A program made the position numbers and the translations under genes. The notes beneath the pieces were generated by a model. It was not told where the DNA came from. It saw nothing but the letters and a program-made list of their open reading frames with translations, and did not search any database. Below, piece after piece: positions 14,875-15,732 of a DNA stretch of 15,732 bases. The stretch is taken from assembly GCA_946539475.1 (NCBI GenBank), contig CAMNHM010000061.1, positions 1 through 15,732 of the forward strand, given 5' to 3'. The DNA is from an uncultured Prevotellaceae bacterium. GTDB lineage: Bacteria > Bacteroidota > Bacteroidia > Bacteroidales > Bacteroidaceae. The stretch's first letter is position 1, and every line of letters starts with the position of its first letter.

Positions 14875-15732
14875 AAAACATTGCATTGATTACTGGAATC
14901 ACCGGCCAGGACGGAAGCTTCCTGGCCGAGTTCCTTATTGAGAAAGGCTATGAGGTGCACGGTCTGTTGCGGCGCTCCTCGTCTTTCAATACCGGGCGTA
15001 TCGAGCATCTGTATCTCGACGAGTGGGTGCGCGACATGAAGAAGAAGCGCCTTGTTAACCTCCACTATGCCGACATGACCGACTCGTCGTCGCTCATCCG
15101 TATTATTGCCGAGGTGCGTCCCACCGAGATCTACAACCTTGCAGCGCAAAGCCATGTCAAGGTGTCGTTCGAAGTGCCTGAGTACACGGCCGATACCGAC
15201 GCCAACGGCGTGCTGCGACTGTTGGAAGCGGTGCGTATCTGCGGACTTGCCGATACATGCCGCATCTATCAGGCCTCTACTAGCGAGCTCTTTGGCAAGG
15301 TGCAGGAGGTGCCCCAGCGTGAGACGACACCCTTCTATCCGCGATCGCCATATGCTGTTGCCAAACTCTATGGCTTCTGGATCATGAAGAACTATCGGGA
15401 GTCGTACGGCATGTTCTGCTGCAACGGCATCCTTTTCAACCATGAGAGCGAGCGGCGTGGCGAGACCTTTGTCACCCGTAAGATTACACTTGCTGCTGCC
15501 CGCATAGCACAGGGGCATCAGGACAAGCTCTATCTGGGCAATCTCAACGCGCTGCGCGACTGGGGCTACGCCCGCGACTATGTCGAGTGCATGTGGCTCA
15601 TGATGCAGCAGCCCGAGCCCGACGACTACGTCATCGCCACAGGCGAATACCATAGCGTACGCGAGTTCTGCACGCTCGCCTTCAAGGAGGTGGGCATCGA
15701 ACTCCGCTGGGAAGGCGAAGGGGTGAATGAGA
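14871..15732 (+). CDS. gmd: GDP-mannose 4,6-dehydratase (3' partial)
   Basis: The first 287 residues are in the window; the gene runs off the right edge. It is an extended short-chain dehydrogenase: GITGQDG (9-15) binds NADP, STSE (136-139) plus Y161 and K165 of YAVAK form the active site, and [16 protein letters not shown] (189-204) is the Gmd signature. The enzyme converts GDP-D-mannose to GDP-4-keto-6-deoxymannose, the branch point to GDP-L-fucose and GDP-rhamnose-type sugars used in capsule, glycoprotein and O-antigen synthesis. It overlaps manC by 4 bp, so the two steps are translationally coupled. A fucose synthase gene just past the edge would be expected. Confidence 0.96.
   Translation, partial: MKNIALITGITGQDGSFLAEFLIEKGYEVHGLLRRSSSFNTGRIEHLYLDEWVRDMKKKRLVNLHYADMTDSSSLIRIIAEVRPTEIYNLAAQSHVKVSFEVPEYTADTDANGVLRLLEAVRICGLADTCRIYQASTSELFGKVQEVPQRETTPFYPRSPYAVAKLYGFWIMKNYRESYGMFCCNGILFNHESERRGETFVTRKITLAAARIAQGHQDKLYLGNLNALRDWGYARDYVECMWLMMQQPEPDDYVIATGEYHSVREFCTLAFKEVGIELRWEGEGVNE

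Overview
The window looks like a chromosomal segment from a GC-moderate, polysaccharide-degrading Bacteroidales, most likely a Prevotella-type organism. This is judged from sequence features only. Two GH43 arabinan/xylan-type enzymes are present. Promoters match the Bacteroidetes TTTG-N19/20-TAnnTTTG form, with few Shine-Dalgarno sites. The SPOR lipoprotein - ruvX - def - TPR protein - thrS order is one I associate with Bacteroidales.

Left part (1-5767): a plus-strand GH43 enzyme enters from the left edge, carrying a concanavalin-like C-terminal domain and a beta-trefoil-like end. A hairpin separates it from a convergent minus-strand pair: a periplasmic TPR protein followed by a UDP-GlcNAc 2-epimerase-like protein that has lost most catalytic residues. 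Upstream, also on the minus strand, is a complete secreted GH43 + CBM6 enzyme. The gap between that enzyme and the TPR gene holds a strong Bacteroidetes-type promoter with a perfect 10-bp inverted repeat over its -33 box, and a 14-bp perfect palindrome.

Middle (5768-6700): a minus-strand stress-envelope cassette of YtxH-like protein, holin-X/YqjE-like membrane protein and a small YqjK-like coiled-coil protein. Intergenic 7-bp tandem arrays lie inside and beside it. A divergent intergenic region (6697-6920) drives this cassette leftwards and the SPOR lipoprotein gene rightwards.

Right part (6921-15732): all plus strand. It runs SPOR lipoprotein, ruvX (apparent TTG start), def, a secreted TPR protein, an EcsC-like/TerB-like fusion, thrS with its own promoter, manC (mannose-1-phosphate guanylyltransferase) and gmd (GDP-mannose 4,6-dehydratase, cut by the right edge). 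manC and gmd overlap by ATGA and give two consecutive steps toward GDP-4-keto-6-deoxymannose and GDP-fucose-type sugars. The ruvX-def junction carries an 11-bp direct duplication of the def start region, bracketing a perfect hairpin.

I see no CRISPR array, tRNA, rRNA or intact insertion sequence. Most of the window is ordinary core and accessory Bacteroidales content. The observations most worth pursuing are the catalytically degenerate epimerase paralogue, the ruvX-def junction, the promoter-overlapping dyad, the 7-bp arrays and the EcsC-TerB fusion. None of these amounts to a demonstrated new system.
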